Origin: an uncultured Rikenellaceae bacterium
GTDB lineage: Bacteria > Bacteroidota > Bacteroidia > Bacteroidales > Rikenellaceae
Direction of reading: 5' to 3'
Assembly: GCA_904501625.1 (NCBI GenBank)
Contig: CAJGBR010000055.1
Location: 1 to 7,323, forward strand
DNA: 7,323 nt
The position numbers and the translations under genes were made by a program. The notes under the pieces are model-generated. The model was not told where the DNA came from. It searched no databases and saw only the letters and a program-made list of their open reading frames with translations. This document shows positions 6,817 to 7,323 of this stretch, piece after piece. Within the stretch, counting starts at the first letter, position 1. Each line of letters begins with the position of its first letter.

Positions 6817-6852
6817 AGCAGAGCAGACCTTTTCGGTCTGCTCTGCTTTTTT
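6817..6852 (+). terminator. Strong intrinsic terminator of greA
   Basis: A 13-bp perfect stem (6817-6829 with 6835-6847), G+C-rich, with a 5-nt loop TTTTC, followed by a run of T to 6852. It begins 21 bp after the greA stop. The opposite strand lacks a clean T run, so it acts mainly on the greA transcript. Confidence 0.93.
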
Positions 6853-6870
6853 GTGATAGAATTTATATAC

Positions 6871-6905
6871 AAAAAAATGAGGATGTCACACATTGTGACA
6901 TCCTC
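6871..6905 (-). terminator. Intrinsic terminator of the peptide transporter gene
   Basis: A 12-bp perfect stem (6879-6890 with 6894-6905) with a 3-nt loop. Read on the minus strand it is followed by A and then T7 (6877-6871), and it starts 23 bp after the transporter stop codon. Together with the greA terminator it separates the two convergent genes. Confidence 0.88.
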
Positions 6906-6928
6906 TTACATTATGATGAAGGTTACGA

Positions 6929-7323
6929 TTATTGAGTAACTCTTTCCAACCATTTAACCATTCCCAACATAACGCCCATAGAGATGAGACATACGATCAG
7001 GAATACCAACCAGCATTGCCAGATTGGCCAAGCGTTGTACATCAACGGGCCGATCCACAACAACAGGTTACCAATTGCAGTTGCACCCAACCACAAACCT
7101 TGGCACAAACCTAACAAGTGCTTTGGAGCAACTTTAGATACGAATGACAAACCAAGCGGAGAGATGAACAATTCGGCAACTGTCAAGAAGAAGTAAACAG
7201 CGATAAGTACCCACCAGTGAGCCTTAGCTGCCATTTGTTCTGCAATAGGTTGAGCTTTGAATACGTCTGCTGACGGATAACCTTTCAGGTAAGAGAAGAT
7301 AGCCAAGAACAAGAATGCCAAAC
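6929..7323 (-). CDS. POT/PTR-family peptide transporter, MFS fold (partial, 5' end off window)
   Basis: The last 130 residues of a membrane protein whose start lies beyond the right edge; the reading frame is open to 7323. After the end of one helix and a polar loop (about 11-35) come three hydrophobic helices, roughly 36-62, 69-93 and 99-122, then a short tail KWLERVTQ. The segment FLTVAELFISPLGLSFVSKVAPK (45-67) holds the ELxISPxGLS-type motif of TM10 in proton-coupled oligopeptide transporters, and QGLWLGATAIGN fits TM11. These inner-membrane proteins import di- and tripeptides with protons. The conserved N-terminal ExxER motif is outside the window, so proton coupling cannot be checked. 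Codons such as GGT, AAC and TTG recur and the DNA looks less A/T-rich than uvrA, perhaps reflecting high expression. It faces greA, with a terminator between them. Confidence 0.9.
   Translation of the reverse strand, partial: LAFLFLAIFSYLKGYPSADVFKAQPIAEQMAAKAHWWVLIAVYFFLTVAELFISPLGLSFVSKVAPKHLLGLCQGLWLGATAIGNLLLWIGPLMYNAWPIWQCWLVFLIVCLISMGVMLGMVKWLERVTQ

Noticed and set aside
6633..6893. 86-residue open frame on the minus strand across the end of greA
   Set aside because: It covers the greA 3' end, the greA terminator and part of the transporter terminator; no promoter or recognisable protein.
1..7323. Mobile elements, CRISPR arrays, defence systems, tRNA or rRNA genes
   Set aside because: No transposase, integrase, regularly spaced repeats, tRNA-like cloverleaf or rRNA segment was seen, and nearly all the sequence is explained by intact housekeeping genes.

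Overview
The window looks like a housekeeping stretch of a Bacteroidota chromosome, most likely order Bacteroidales. Three things point there: promoter-like sites of the Bacteroides type (TTG/TTTG, then 19-20 bp, then TAnnTTTG or a near match) before adk, uvrA and greA; A/T-rich leaders without usable Shine-Dalgarno sequences just before the start codons; and protein features such as a short-LID adenylate kinase and a cyclophilin made as a lipoprotein. The DNA is fairly A+T-rich throughout. The species cannot be named from this sequence alone.

Layout. Most genes lie on the minus strand, so transcription runs right to left. From about 6.1 kb down to 0.95 kb is a tightly packed probable operon: uvrA (nucleotide excision repair), a small HEAT-like helical protein, a cytoplasmic-type M16 zinc peptidase and a SAM-dependent O-methyltransferase. 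Gaps are 1 to 4 bp, with one 8-bp overlap. A 90-bp gap follows, holding a weak terminator-like hairpin and a good promoter match. It precedes adk and a cyclophilin-type peptidyl-prolyl isomerase lipoprotein that runs off the left edge. On the right, greA (transcript cleavage factor) diverges from uvrA across a 206-bp region with a promoter for each gene, and ends at a strong intrinsic terminator. Facing it is the 3' end of a POT-family peptide transporter gene with its own terminator; that gene runs off the right edge.

Function. UvrA and GreA are linked loosely: both deal with problems met on DNA, namely lesions and stalled RNA polymerase. The HEAT protein, protease and methyltransferase have no experimentally obvious link to UvrA; their packing suggests shared transcription only. 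I see no mobile element, CRISPR array, tRNA, rRNA, toxin-antitoxin pair or defence system. The most interesting signals are regulatory: an 11-bp hairpin followed by a T-rich tract in the greA leader, a 15-bp palindrome over the greA -7 element, and a small inverted repeat over the uvrA -33 element. No convincing new biological system is present, and the coding content is ordinary.
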